38,087 nucleotides of DNA from NCBI GenBank assembly GCA_022826005.1, contig JAJDVT010000082.1:1-38087 (forward strand). The letters are read 5' to 3'. Below the pieces are notes generated by a model, which had not been told where the DNA came from, did not search any database, and saw only the letters and a program-made list of their open reading frames with translations. Every line of letters starts with the position of its first letter. Within the stretch, counting starts at the first letter, position 1. The position numbers and the translations under genes are program-made. Below, piece by piece: positions 16,740 to 24,229 of the stretch. The stretch comes from Gemmatimonadota bacterium (GTDB lineage Bacteria; Gemmatimonadota; Gemmatimonadetes; Longimicrobiales; Gaopeijiaceae).

Positions 16740-18671
16740 CTACCCGCCCGGCAACGGTTGGGAGTCGGCGTTGTACCAGGTTTCCCAGGACGCCCGGATC
16801 AAGGCCCTGCGCCGCGACGGGTTATCGAGGACCACGCCCAGCCAGACCTCGGCCATCTCCTCCTCGCTCTGCCAGCCCCAGGCGATGTCCCGGGGCGGGT
16901 CGAACGGGTTGTCCGCGTTGCCGGCGGAGTTGTCCCACACCCACCATGCGTCGATCCGCGAGCCCGCCGGGACGTGGAGCGGCGTGCGCAGGGAGTAGAT
17001 GTTTTGCCAGCGCATCCTCCAGTCCTCGATGCCGAAGACGGTGTGTTTGCGGCCGTCGGGGAAGGTCACCACCATCCGTGCCTTCGAGCCGACGAAGTGC
17101 ATGTGCGGCATGGCGTCGACGAGTCGGAACCCGACGGGAACGTCCATGTGGACGTGGCGCACGTAGGCCGAATCGCCCGCCCGGATGTCCAGGTCCTGCG
17201 TGCCGATCAGGAGGCCGTCGATGTACTCGGGAGTCGGAGAGTCGGCGAAGTAGAAGCCGATGCGGCTCCGGTCGGTGGTCGCCCGGCCGCTCAGCTTGTA
17301 GTGCACCTCGATCACGATGTCGCCGCCCCCCGGCAGCCACAGGCCGACTCCTTCGGGGAGCGTGTACGGATCCGCTCCCGGAGCCCATCCGCCGATCCCG
17401 TAGGACAGCTCGTCGGTGTTGTCGTAGGACATGAACGAGCCGGTCCCGAAGACGGAGAACCCGGGCTCGTCGTCCTTCGCGTCCTCCTCTCTCGCCCGGC
17501 CGCTGTAGTCGGCGAAGAAGTTGGCGTGGTGAACCACCGTGGGGTCGCCCGCCTGAAAGTCGATGGCCGTCACCGTCCGGGTCCCCTGGAACCCCGACGG
17601 AATGACGAAGTAGCGGTAGATATCGTCGCCCTCGGCGGGGACCTCGAACGGCTCGACCATCGGCAGCACCAGGTCCGGCTCCCCGTGGCGCCAGCCGGGA
17701 TCGGGCAACCGGGGCTCCGGGGGACGGTGATCCGGCAGGCCCTCGGCCCCGTCGCTCGCCGCCCACTCCCGGAAGAGATCGATCTGGGTTTGCGACAGGT
17801 AGCGCTCGCCGCGGAAGCGGCCGTAACGGGGTTCGGGGCGCCAGGGCGGCATCCGCCCCGCCGCGGTCGCGCGCTCCAGCCTGCGGGCTCGCGTGGACGC
17901 CTGTTCGTACGTGGACAGCGCAAACGGGGCGATGCCGCCCGCCTGGTGGCACTCGGCGCAGTTGGCGGCCAGTATCGGCGCCATGTCGCGGCTGTAGGTG
18001 ACCGTCCGCTCGCCGGCGCCGGGCCAGGGCACGATGTCGCACCCGACCGGGGCGGTCTTGCGAAGTTCCGCGCGGGGGTCGTGGACCCTGCCGAACGCCT
18101 CCCGGAGATCGTGGTTCCGTTCGGAAGGGGGCCGGTCGGTCTCGTGCCGGTCGTCGATCCGCCCCCGGTACACCAGCCGGTCCGCTTCGTTCACCACGAA
18201 CGCCTCGACGACCGTGGCGGGCCCGAGACGCGTGGCAAGGTCGCCCGACGGGTCGAACAGAACGGGCGCCCGCAAGCCGTACTCGTCGCGCAGCGCCCGC
18301 GCGTCCGACCACGTCCGGTCGGGGCTGGACACCACCACGTAGAAGTCGATGCCCCGCGCTTCCGCCTGGGCGGTGAAGTCGTTCATCTCGGCCAGGTAAT
18401 CCGCCGACACCGGGCACTCGCCGTCCACGAACACCAGGGCGGCCGGACCCGACCCGTTCTCGTCGCCCAGAGCGCGGATGTTCCCGTCCACGTCCAGGTA
18501 GCGGGCACCGATGATCTCGGCGGCCTCCCCCTGCAGCGGCGCCGGCTGCTCGTCGACTCCGGGAGGGGTGGTAACGACCTCGTTGCACGCCCCGGCGAAC
18601 GCCGCGGCCGCCACACCCGACAGCATCAGGCGAAGCGCGTACTCCCGCCTGCCTCTCCCTGACTCAGTCAT
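16740..18671 (-). CDS. Redoxin / cytochrome c / PHM-type copper monooxygenase fusion
   Basis: A 643-residue exported protein. The N-terminus has a signal with RR-x-Y-x-L (R8, R9) and possible lipid Cys C29. Residues about 45-200 form a thioredoxin-like redoxin domain with GECPVS in place of CxxC. A haem c motif C238-A-E-C-H242 follows. The C-terminal half resembles Cu type II ascorbate-dependent monooxygenases (PHM/DBM): H381-H382 and H457 for the first copper, H523-M-H525 and M606 for the second, so all six expected ligands can be assigned. Such enzymes hydroxylate activated C-H bonds with O2, and the fused haem and redoxin could supply electrons (inference); the substrate is unknown. Start ATG at 18671 lies inside the tetR end (8-nt overlap), implying co-translation with its likely regulator. 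Confidence 0.85.
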   Translation of the reverse strand: MTESGRGRREYALRLMLSGVAAAAFAGACNEVVTTPPGVDEQPAPLQGEAAEIIGARYLDVDGNIRALGDENGSGPAALVFVDGECPVSADYLAEMNDFTAQAEARGIDFYVVVSSPDRTWSDARALRDEYGLRAPVLFDPSGDLATRLGPATVVEAFVVNEADRLVYRGRIDDRHETDRPPSERNHDLREAFGRVHDPRAELRKTAPVGCDIVPWPGAGERTVTYSRDMAPILAANCAECHQAGGIAPFALSTYEQASTRARRLERATAAGRMPPWRPEPRYGRFRGERYLSQTQIDLFREWAASDGAEGLPDHRPPEPRLPDPGWRHGEPDLVLPMVEPFEVPAEGDDIYRYFVIPSGFQGTRTVTAIDFQAGDPTVVHHANFFADYSGRAREEDAKDDEPGFSVFGTGSFMSYDNTDELSYGIGGWAPGADPYTLPEGVGLWLPGGGDIVIEVHYKLSGRATTDRSRIGFYFADSPTPEYIDGLLIGTQDLDIRAGDSAYVRHVHMDVPVGFRLVDAMPHMHFVGSKARMVVTFPDGRKHTVFGIEDWRMRWQNIYSLRTPLHVPAGSRIDAWWVWDNSAGNADNPFDPPRDIAWGWQSEEEMAEVWLGVVLDNPSRRRALIRASWETWYNADSQPLPGG

Positions 18672-19272
18672 CCGCAAGTCCTCGATCCGATTCGGTCTGC
18701 TCTTCGCCATCGTGAAATCCGCTCGCTTTCTCGTTTGAGAGCCCCTTTGCGATGGTGTCCCAGACAAGATCCTGGGCCTGAACCACTCCGAGTTCGCCGT
18801 CGCCGACGGCACGGCAGGCAGCCCATATCAGTCCGTCGATACTCGCCACTACCCACGCGGTGGGCAGATCCGGCCGAATGAAGCCCTCCCGCCGGACGGC
18901 TCTCACCAGTTCCGCCAGCTCGGACATCTGCCGCTGGTACGCGCCGGCGATCTCCGGCTCGTCGTCGAGTTCGGGGGCCGATCCCAGAAACCGATAGGAC
19001 TCCCCCACGCCGACAACGGCCCGCGTGACCAGTCTCAGCGCGTCGGTCGCCGTGCAGGCCCGTGCCATGGCCTCCCGCGCCACCCTGTCCGTCTCGTCGA
19101 TCGCCCGCCTGGCCAGCGCCTTGAGCAACCCCGCGCGGCTCTCGAAGTGACGGAAGACCGTCGCCCGCCCCACCCGCGCCTCGGCCGCAATCTGGTCGAC
19201 GGTGGCGTTCGGGCTCCGCGTCAGTGCCCTGCCGGCCGCTTCAAGGATTCGTTCTCTGGTCGCTAACGCCAT
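18664..19272 (-). CDS. TetR/AcrR-family transcriptional regulator
   Basis: A 202-residue regulator. Residues 1-55 form the TetR helix-turn-helix (RERILEAAGRAL, then TVDQIAAEARVGRATVFRHF). The C-terminal half is an all-helical ligand domain ending in a hydrophilic tail after residue 180. Its stop overlaps the start of the copper monooxygenase gene by 8 nt, and a perfect 9-bp inverted repeat begins 5 nt upstream of its ATG. Autorepression of this two-gene unit, relieved by a ligand related to the monooxygenase substrate, is the simplest reading (inference). Confidence 0.92.
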   Translation of the reverse strand: MALATRERILEAAGRALTRSPNATVDQIAAEARVGRATVFRHFESRAGLLKALARRAIDETDRVAREAMARACTATDALRLVTRAVVGVGESYRFLGSAPELDDEPEIAGAYQRQMSELAELVRAVRREGFIRPDLPTAWVVASIDGLIWAACRAVGDGELGVVQAQDLVWDTIAKGLSNEKASGFHDGEEQTESDRGLADD

Positions 19273-19276
19273 CTTC

Positions 19277-19314
19277 TGATACTTTGTAATCTTGAATGAG
19301 ATAATAAAGTATCA
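19277..19314. promoter_or_regulatory. Inverted-repeat operator in front of tetR
   Basis: TGATACTTT (19277-19285) and AAAGTATCA (19306-19314) are perfect 9-bp arms separated by 20 nt of AT-rich DNA, in an otherwise GC-rich region and directly upstream of the TetR start. Position and symmetry fit an autoregulatory TetR operator. The centre-to-centre spacing of 29 bp is long for one dimer, so two dimers or two half-operators are possible. Confidence 0.6.
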
Positions 19315-19390
19315 CCAATACTGCGGCTGCCGTCAAGAGCCGGAACAGCGGGGACCTACTCGATGGGGCCAGGAGCCTGCGCCGCAGAAT

Positions 19391-19470
19391 GGGACCATTC
19401 ATCCGCGGGACCATTCATCCGGGGGACCATTAGCCCGGGGACCGTTAGCCCTCTCCGGGGACCGTCACGG
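19391..19470. repeat. Degenerate tandem repeat, GGGACCATTCATCC-like unit
   Basis: Five units begin at 19391, 19407, 19423, 19438 and 19458 (periods 16, 16, 15 and 20). The first two are nearly identical (GGGACCATTCATCCG), the third and fourth drift to GGGACC[A/G]TTAGCCC, and the fifth to GGGACCGTCACGG. Clustered GGGACCATT-type words are typical of the multi-repeat ends of IS21-like elements, but no transposase lies nearby, so this may be a relic. It occupies part of the 445-nt gap between tetR and frdD, which contains no supportable gene. Confidence 0.6.
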
Positions 19471-19473
19471 CTA

Positions 19474-19572
19474 TTTTACCGATCGGGAAAACTTTTGCAG
19501 TATCCGGTCACAGTTTTCCCGATCGGGAAAATTCTGCGTGTAAAAGCGCTGAAATTTTCCCGATCGGGACAA
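19474..19572. repeat. Three evenly spaced copies of an 18-bp palindrome
   Basis: TTTTCCCGATCGGGAAAA occurs perfectly at 19514-19531 and with one change each at 19474-19491 (A for the first C) and 19555-19572 (C for one of the terminal A bases). Start-to-start spacing is 40 and 41 bp, about four helical turns, so all sites face the same side of the helix. Such palindromes are typical operators of XRE-family antitoxin/repressor dimers. No XRE gene or toxin adjoins them here. The rest of 19,573-19,717 shows nothing recognisable. Confidence 0.7.
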
Positions 19573-19717
19573 TTCCTGTGACGCATCGCCAGGAGGGACC
19601 GCATGGGCTCAGCCAGCATGCGTGCTCCCCGTGTCCCTCTGGCCCCCAGCGGCCCTACCCTGTTTTCCTCACCCGCACGGCGCTTCTGCGGCGCAAGCTC
19701 CTGGCGCCTGCCCCGCC

Positions 19718-20110
19718 CTAAATCCCCCAGAGCACCCACGCCGCCCAGAGGCTCGCGGCCAGCGCGGCCCCGTAGCACGGCAGCTTCAGCGCACCCGCGT
19801 ACCGCCGCAGCCCCACATCCATCAGCAGGTGGCGGATTCGGTGCATGCAGTGGAAGAGGGACAGCGTGATGACGCCGAGCAGCGCGACCTTCACCGGCCA
19901 CCATCCCACCGCCTGCGCAAACGCCGCCGCGCGCTCCGCCACGACCGCCGCGTCACCCGCCGGCAGCAGGAAGCCGGTCACGACCACGAACGCCGGCACG
20001 AAGAGCGCCGCCATCACGCCGCCGCCCGAGAAGAGCGCCCACCAGAAGGCTTCGCCGGAACGACGGGCGGGGCCGCCGCCACCCGGTCCGCTGCCGCCGC
20101 CCGCGCTCAC
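19718..20110 (-). CDS. frdD: Fumarate reductase membrane anchor subunit D
   Basis: A 130-residue membrane protein starting at a GTG that overlaps the frdC stop (GTGA). After a Gly-rich N-terminus there are three hydrophobic segments (about 22-47, 68-90 and 105-129) and the family-typical loop HCMHRIRHLLMDVGL. With FrdC it anchors the catalytic FrdAB dimer and forms the quinone site. The longer open frame upstream in this reading frame is a shadow of frdC and was excluded. Confidence 0.85.
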   Translation of the reverse strand: MSAGGGSGPGGGGPARRSGEAFWWALFSGGGVMAALFVPAFVVVTGFLLPAGDAAVVAERAAAFAQAVGWWPVKVALLGVITLSLFHCMHRIRHLLMDVGLRRYAGALKLPCYGAALAASLWAAWVLWGI

Positions 20111-20493
20111 CTGACCACCCACCACACGATGACCGCACTCACGGTCAGCCACGGTCCGTACCCCATCACGATCTGCGCGACCGGTCCCGGTAGCCGCCTC
20201 TCGCCGAGGAAGACCGGCATCGCCTGGGGCACCGCGCCGAAGAAGGTGACGGCGTGCCACACCGCGGCGATCAGCGCCACCACATGCGCCGCCATCCACG
20301 CCGGGGTGCCCAGCGCCGCGATCCATTCGGCGAAGGCCGCTTCCCCGCCGCCAACGCTGGCCAGCGTCATCACGAAAACCACCAGGTATCCCGCCATGAA
20401 CACGCTCGTCAGCTCCCGGACCATGAAGCGCATGTAGCCGGGCCGCTCCGTCCACCAGGCCCAGCGGTGCGGGCGGTGATACTGTCCGCTCAT
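20107..20493 (-). CDS. frdC: Fumarate reductase membrane anchor subunit C
   Basis: A 128-residue membrane protein with ATG at 20493 and GGGAG upstream. It opens with the FrdC-like segment RPHRWAWWTERPGYMRFMVREL, then three transmembrane segments (about 28-48, 66-88 and 106-127) and a conserved HAVTFF. It resembles E. coli-type FrdC, which binds quinone without haem, rather than the SdhC cytochrome b types. It lies 13 nt downstream of frdB and overlaps frdD by 4 nt. Confidence 0.88.
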   Translation of the reverse strand: MSGQYHRPHRWAWWTERPGYMRFMVRELTSVFMAGYLVVFVMTLASVGGGEAAFAEWIAALGTPAWMAAHVVALIAAVWHAVTFFGAVPQAMPVFLGERRLPGPVAQIVMGYGPWLTVSAVIVWWVVR

Positions 20494-20506
20494 TCGCGCG
20501 CTCCCT

Positions 20507-21259
20507 TCATTCCCCCGCCCCCCTCGGCATCACGAAGCCCTTGAAGTACTCCTGGGCGCCCATCGCCTTGGCCTGCTGGATCGCGCCGGCCGGATCGACG
20601 TGCTTGGGGCACACCACCGAGCACTCGCCGACGAAGGTGCACCCCCACATCGCCTCGTCCGACAGCATGACCTCCATCCGCTCCGACTGGCCCTCGTCGC
20701 GGGAGTCCTTGTTGTAGCGGTGGCCGAGCGCGAGCGCCGCGGGGCCGAGGAACTCCTCCTCGTGGCCGACCACGGGGCACGCCGCGTAGCAGAGCATGCA
20801 GTTGATGCACATCGAGAACTGCTTGTAGCGCGCCAGCTCGGCGGGGGACTGCCGGTACTCGCCCTCGGAGGTGTCGTTCACGTCGTCGCGGATGATGTAC
20901 GGCTTGACCGCGTCGAGCTTGTCCATGAAGCCGTCCATCGCCACGACCAGGTCCCGCTCGACGGGGAAGTTGACCAGCGGCTCGACCTTCACCGCGCGCG
21001 GATGGTAGTCCTTCAGGAAGGCCGCGCAGGTGAGCTTCGGCTCGCCGTTCACCATCATCCCGCAGCTCCCGCAAACCCCCATGCGGCAGCTCCAGCGGTG
21101 GGTGACCGTGCCGTCGATGTGGTCCTTGATCCAGTTGATCGCGTCGAGGACCACCCAGTCCTCGTTGTAGGGCACTTCGTACGACTGGTAGCGCGGCTCG
21201 GAGTCGGTTTCCGGGTGGTAGCGGAAGATCTCCAGCGTGATTTTGCCGTTGTTCGCCAT
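20507..21259 (-). CDS. frdB: Fumarate reductase / succinate dehydrogenase iron-sulfur subunit
   Basis: A 250-residue iron-sulfur protein with the full three-cluster set: [2Fe-2S] by C58, C63, C66 and C78; [4Fe-4S] by CINCMLCYAACP; [3Fe-4S] by C in GCTFVGEC and SVVCPKHVDP. It carries electrons between the FAD of FrdA and quinone at FrdCD. It starts 12 nt after frdA. Length and motifs are canonical. Confidence 0.95.
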   Translation of the reverse strand: MANNGKITLEIFRYHPETDSEPRYQSYEVPYNEDWVVLDAINWIKDHIDGTVTHRWSCRMGVCGSCGMMVNGEPKLTCAAFLKDYHPRAVKVEPLVNFPVERDLVVAMDGFMDKLDAVKPYIIRDDVNDTSEGEYRQSPAELARYKQFSMCINCMLCYAACPVVGHEEEFLGPAALALGHRYNKDSRDEGQSERMEVMLSDEAMWGCTFVGECSVVCPKHVDPAGAIQQAKAMGAQEYFKGFVMPRGAGE

Positions 21260-21271
21260 GGTCTTGCCCCG

Positions 21272-23107
21272 CTATGAGGGTTCGCCGGCCGCGCCGGTCT
21301 CGTCCGCAGGCCGCTTCAGCCCCGAATCCGCGCCGTAGGTCCGCTCACCGGGTGGCCACCTGGTGATCGTCACGGGGCGGTACTCGATCCTGGGCGCGCC
21401 TCCGACCCCGGTCCGGAAGGCCAGCGAGTGGGCGAGGAAATCGTTGTCGTTGCGGTCGGGGTGGTCGAGCCGCTGGTGCGAACCGCGCGACTCGGTGCGC
21501 TCCCGGGCCGAATGCGCCATGGACTCGGCCACGTCCAGCAGCGACGACAGCTCGAGCGCGGCCGTCAGCTCGGTGTTGAAGCAGTTCGACTGGTCGTCGA
21601 GGGTGACGTTCGCGTAGCGGTCGCGCAGTTCGGCGATCTTGTTGCAGGCCGCGTCGAGCGAATCGGCGTCGCGGTAGATGCCGGCGCCGTCCTCCATCGC
21701 GTCGTGGAGCTCGTTGCGGAGGACCGCGATACGCTCGGTGCCGGAGCGGGCGCGCACGCTGAAGTAGGTGCGCCGGATGCGCTCGCCCTCGTCCGCCGTC
21801 TGCGCCTCCAGTCCCGATACGTCGTAGTCGGGATTGTCCATGGCGAAACGGGCCGCGTGCGTGCCCGCCTGGGCCCCGAAGACCAGCAGTTCGGTGAGCG
21901 AATTCGACCCCAGCCGGTTCGCCCCGTTGATCGACACGCAGGCGCACTCCCCGGCCGCGTAGAGCCCGGGGATGTTCGTCGCCGAATTGCTGTCCACGTC
22001 GATCCCGCCCATCACGTAGTGGACCACCGGCCGCACCGGGATCGGCTGATGCACCGGATCGATGCCCGCGTAGTTGCGCGCGAGTTCGCGCACGAACGGG
22101 ATGCGCTTGTCGATCTTGGCCTTGCCGAGGTGGCGCAGGTCGAGGTGAACGGCGTGGCCGTCCTTGGTCTCGATCGTCCGGCCCGCATTCTTCTCCTTGA
22201 TGAAGCACTGGCTCAGCTTGTCGCGGGGCCCGAGTTCCATCGCCCGCTTCTGCGGATGCCGCGGATCGCCGACGTCCAGCGCTTCGCCCAGGTCGTAGTC
22301 CTGCAGGTACCGGTATCCGTCCTTGTTGACCAGGATCCCGCCCTCTCCGCGGGACGCCTCCGTGATGAGGATGCCGGTGCCGGGGAGGCCGGTCGGATGG
22401 TACTGGATGAACTCCATGTCCTTCAGCGCCACGCCGGCCTGGTAGGCCATCGCCATCCCGTCGCCGGTCTTGATCGCGCCGTTGGTGGTGAACGGGAAGG
22501 CCTTGCCGGCCCCGCCGGTGCAGATGATCACCGACTTGCCCACGATGGAGCGTACCGTACCGGTCCTGAGCTCGATCGCCGCGCACCCCCGGCACCGGCC
22601 CTCGTCGTCGAGGAGCAGCTTCGACGCGAAGTGCTCGTCGTAGCGAACGATGTTGCCGTACTTGAGGGTCGTCTGGAAGAGCGAATGCAGCATGTGGAAG
22701 CCGGTCTTGTCGGCCGCGAACCAGGTGCGCTCGATCTTCATCCCGCCGAAGGGGCGGACGGCCACGGTCCCGTCGGCCATGCGGCTCCAGGGACAGCCCC
22801 AGTGCTCCAGCTGGATCATCTCGCTCGGGGCGCGGTTGACGAAGTACTCGACCGCGTCCTGGTCGGCGAGCCAGTCGGCGCCGCTGATAGTGTCGTAGAT
22901 GTGGTCTTCCAGGCTGTCGTTCGGCTTGATCACCGCCGCGGCGCCGCCCTCGGCGGTCACCGTGTGGCTGCGCATCGGGTAGACCTTCGACACGCACGCC
23001 ACCGAGAAGGACGGGTTCTCCTCCGCGATCGCGATGGCGGCGCGGAGCCCCGCCCCGCCTCCGCCGATGATGATCACGTCGTGCTGATGCGTCGTCATGT
23101 GGCTCAT
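21272..23107 (-). CDS. frdA: Fumarate reductase / succinate dehydrogenase flavoprotein subunit
   Basis: A 611-residue flavoprotein. The dinucleotide fold is [13 protein letters not shown] at 12-24, and H48 in [10 protein letters not shown] is the residue that binds FAD covalently. Active-site segments [21 protein letters not shown] and the C-terminal [15 protein letters not shown] region are present. It interconverts succinate and fumarate in the TCA cycle or anaerobic respiration; in an aerobe with CO dehydrogenase the succinate-oxidising direction is likelier (inference). ATG 23107 is used, and ATG 23098 (MTTHQHD) is an equal alternative. The 165 nt upstream, before the MoxR stop, is the likely promoter region, although no clear -35/-10 was found. 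Confidence 0.95.
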   Translation of the reverse strand: MSHMTTHQHDVIIIGGGGAGLRAAIAIAEENPSFSVACVSKVYPMRSHTVTAEGGAAAVIKPNDSLEDHIYDTISGADWLADQDAVEYFVNRAPSEMIQLEHWGCPWSRMADGTVAVRPFGGMKIERTWFAADKTGFHMLHSLFQTTLKYGNIVRYDEHFASKLLLDDEGRCRGCAAIELRTGTVRSIVGKSVIICTGGAGKAFPFTTNGAIKTGDGMAMAYQAGVALKDMEFIQYHPTGLPGTGILITEASRGEGGILVNKDGYRYLQDYDLGEALDVGDPRHPQKRAMELGPRDKLSQCFIKEKNAGRTIETKDGHAVHLDLRHLGKAKIDKRIPFVRELARNYAGIDPVHQPIPVRPVVHYVMGGIDVDSNSATNIPGLYAAGECACVSINGANRLGSNSLTELLVFGAQAGTHAARFAMDNPDYDVSGLEAQTADEGERIRRTYFSVRARSGTERIAVLRNELHDAMEDGAGIYRDADSLDAACNKIAELRDRYANVTLDDQSNCFNTELTAALELSSLLDVAESMAHSARERTESRGSHQRLDHPDRNDNDFLAHSLAFRTGVGGAPRIEYRPVTITRWPPGERTYGADSGLKRPADETGAAGEPS

Positions 23108-23272
23108 GATTCAGGCTGCCGCGGAGGGGCGGTGCCCGGCGGAGGTGGCGGGGGATCGACTGGTCACGATGGAAGTTAAGGAAGGCGGCGAAGAGGGATC
23201 AAGGGTGGGCGACGGGAGGCACGGCTCAGGCAATCACCAGAGTACGTCCACCTCGTACCAGTCCGTGCCGGT

Positions 23273-24166
23273 TCAGCCGGCTGCGGCCACCCGCACCAGT
23301 TCCTCGAGGTCGTCCCCCTCCATCTCCCGCATGTCGTGCTGGTCCTTCACCAGGCACCCGAGCGTCTCGGCGACGGTCTCGGCGTCCAGCGCATCCTTGT
23401 GGAGCGAGACCAGAGCGTGCGCCCAGTCCAGCGTCTCGGCCACGCCCGGCGGCTTCATCAGCGCGCGCCGCCGCAGAGCCTGCACGAAGCGGGTGATCTC
23501 GGCGGCGAGCCGGTCGGCGATCCCGGGCACCCGGGTGCGCACGATCTCCACTTCCTTCTCGAACGGGGGGTGTTCGATGTAGAGGTAGAGGCAGCGCCGC
23601 CGCAGCGCGTCACCGATCTCGCGGGTCCGGTTCGAAGTCAGGATGACCACCGGGCGGTGTTCGGCGCGGATCGTCCCGAGCTCCGGGATCGTCACCTGGA
23701 AGTCGGAGAGCACCTCCAGCAGAAAGGCTTCGAAGCCCTCGTCGGCCCTGTCGATTTCGTCGATCAGCAGCACCGGCGGCGCGTTCGGCCGGGTGATGGC
23801 CCGCAGCAGGGGACGCTCCAACAGGTAGCGGCGTCCGAAGATGATGTCCTCCAGGGAGTCTTCGGCGTGCCCATCGGCTTTGGGGTCCGCCGCGATCCGC
23901 AGCCGCAGAAGCTGCTTCTGGTAGTTCCACTCGTAGAGCGCGGTGTTGACGTCGAGCCCCTCGTAGCACTGCAGCCGGATCAGCTCCGTGCCCAGGACCG
24001 CCGCCATGACCTTGGCGACCTCGGTCTTGCCGACCCCGGCGTCGCCCTCGATCAGCAGCGGCTTCTCCATCGCGCGGGCCAGGTGGACGGCGGTCACGAT
24101 CGAGCGCTCGGCGATGTAGCCCTGCTCGCGCATCGAGGCCTGGAGGTCGCGGATCTCGGGCCTCAT
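23273..24166 (-). CDS. coxD: MoxR-family AAA+ ATPase, CoxD type
   Basis: A 297-residue AAA+ ATPase. Walker A is GDAGVGKT at 41-48 with K47, Walker B is VLLIDEIDRAD, sensor 1 is VILTSNRTREIGDALRRRC, followed by the lid with DRLAAEITRFVQALR. CoxD in CO-oxidisers is needed with CoxE to build the sulfido-copper part of the active site. It is the last gene of a five-gene unit (SDR, nuclease, mocA, xdhC-YHS, coxD) and lies 63 nt after the XdhC-YHS gene. It supports function of the form I coxMSL genes in the same window. Confidence 0.88.
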   Translation of the reverse strand: MRPEIRDLQASMREQGYIAERSIVTAVHLARAMEKPLLIEGDAGVGKTEVAKVMAAVLGTELIRLQCYEGLDVNTALYEWNYQKQLLRLRIAADPKADGHAEDSLEDIIFGRRYLLERPLLRAITRPNAPPVLLIDEIDRADEGFEAFLLEVLSDFQVTIPELGTIRAEHRPVVILTSNRTREIGDALRRRCLYLYIEHPPFEKEVEIVRTRVPGIADRLAAEITRFVQALRRRALMKPPGVAETLDWAHALVSLHKDALDAETVAETLGCLVKDQHDMREMEGDDLEELVRVAAAG

Positions 24167-24229
24167 CGGCCACCTCGCGTCCGCGGTCGTCCGCGGCGCC
24201 GGCCCGGCGGGGACTCATGCCACGGCCTG

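Noticed and set aside
19474-19572. CRISPR-like array
   Set aside because: Only three units, the 18-bp repeat is a perfect palindrome, the intervals are about 22 bp, and no cas gene is in the window.
19476-19904. 142-codon minus-strand frame covering the palindrome array
   Set aside because: The frame merely runs through the repeat and the 3' part of frdD in another frame, with low-complexity translation.
19718-20455. A 245-codon frdD with a long N-terminal extension
   Set aside because: The upstream part is a shadow of frdC in another frame; the GTG at 20110 overlapping the frdC stop gives a normal-length FrdD.
21428-23179. 583-codon open frame opposite frdA
   Set aside because: Antisense shadow of the flavoprotein gene with no recognisable domains and biased composition.
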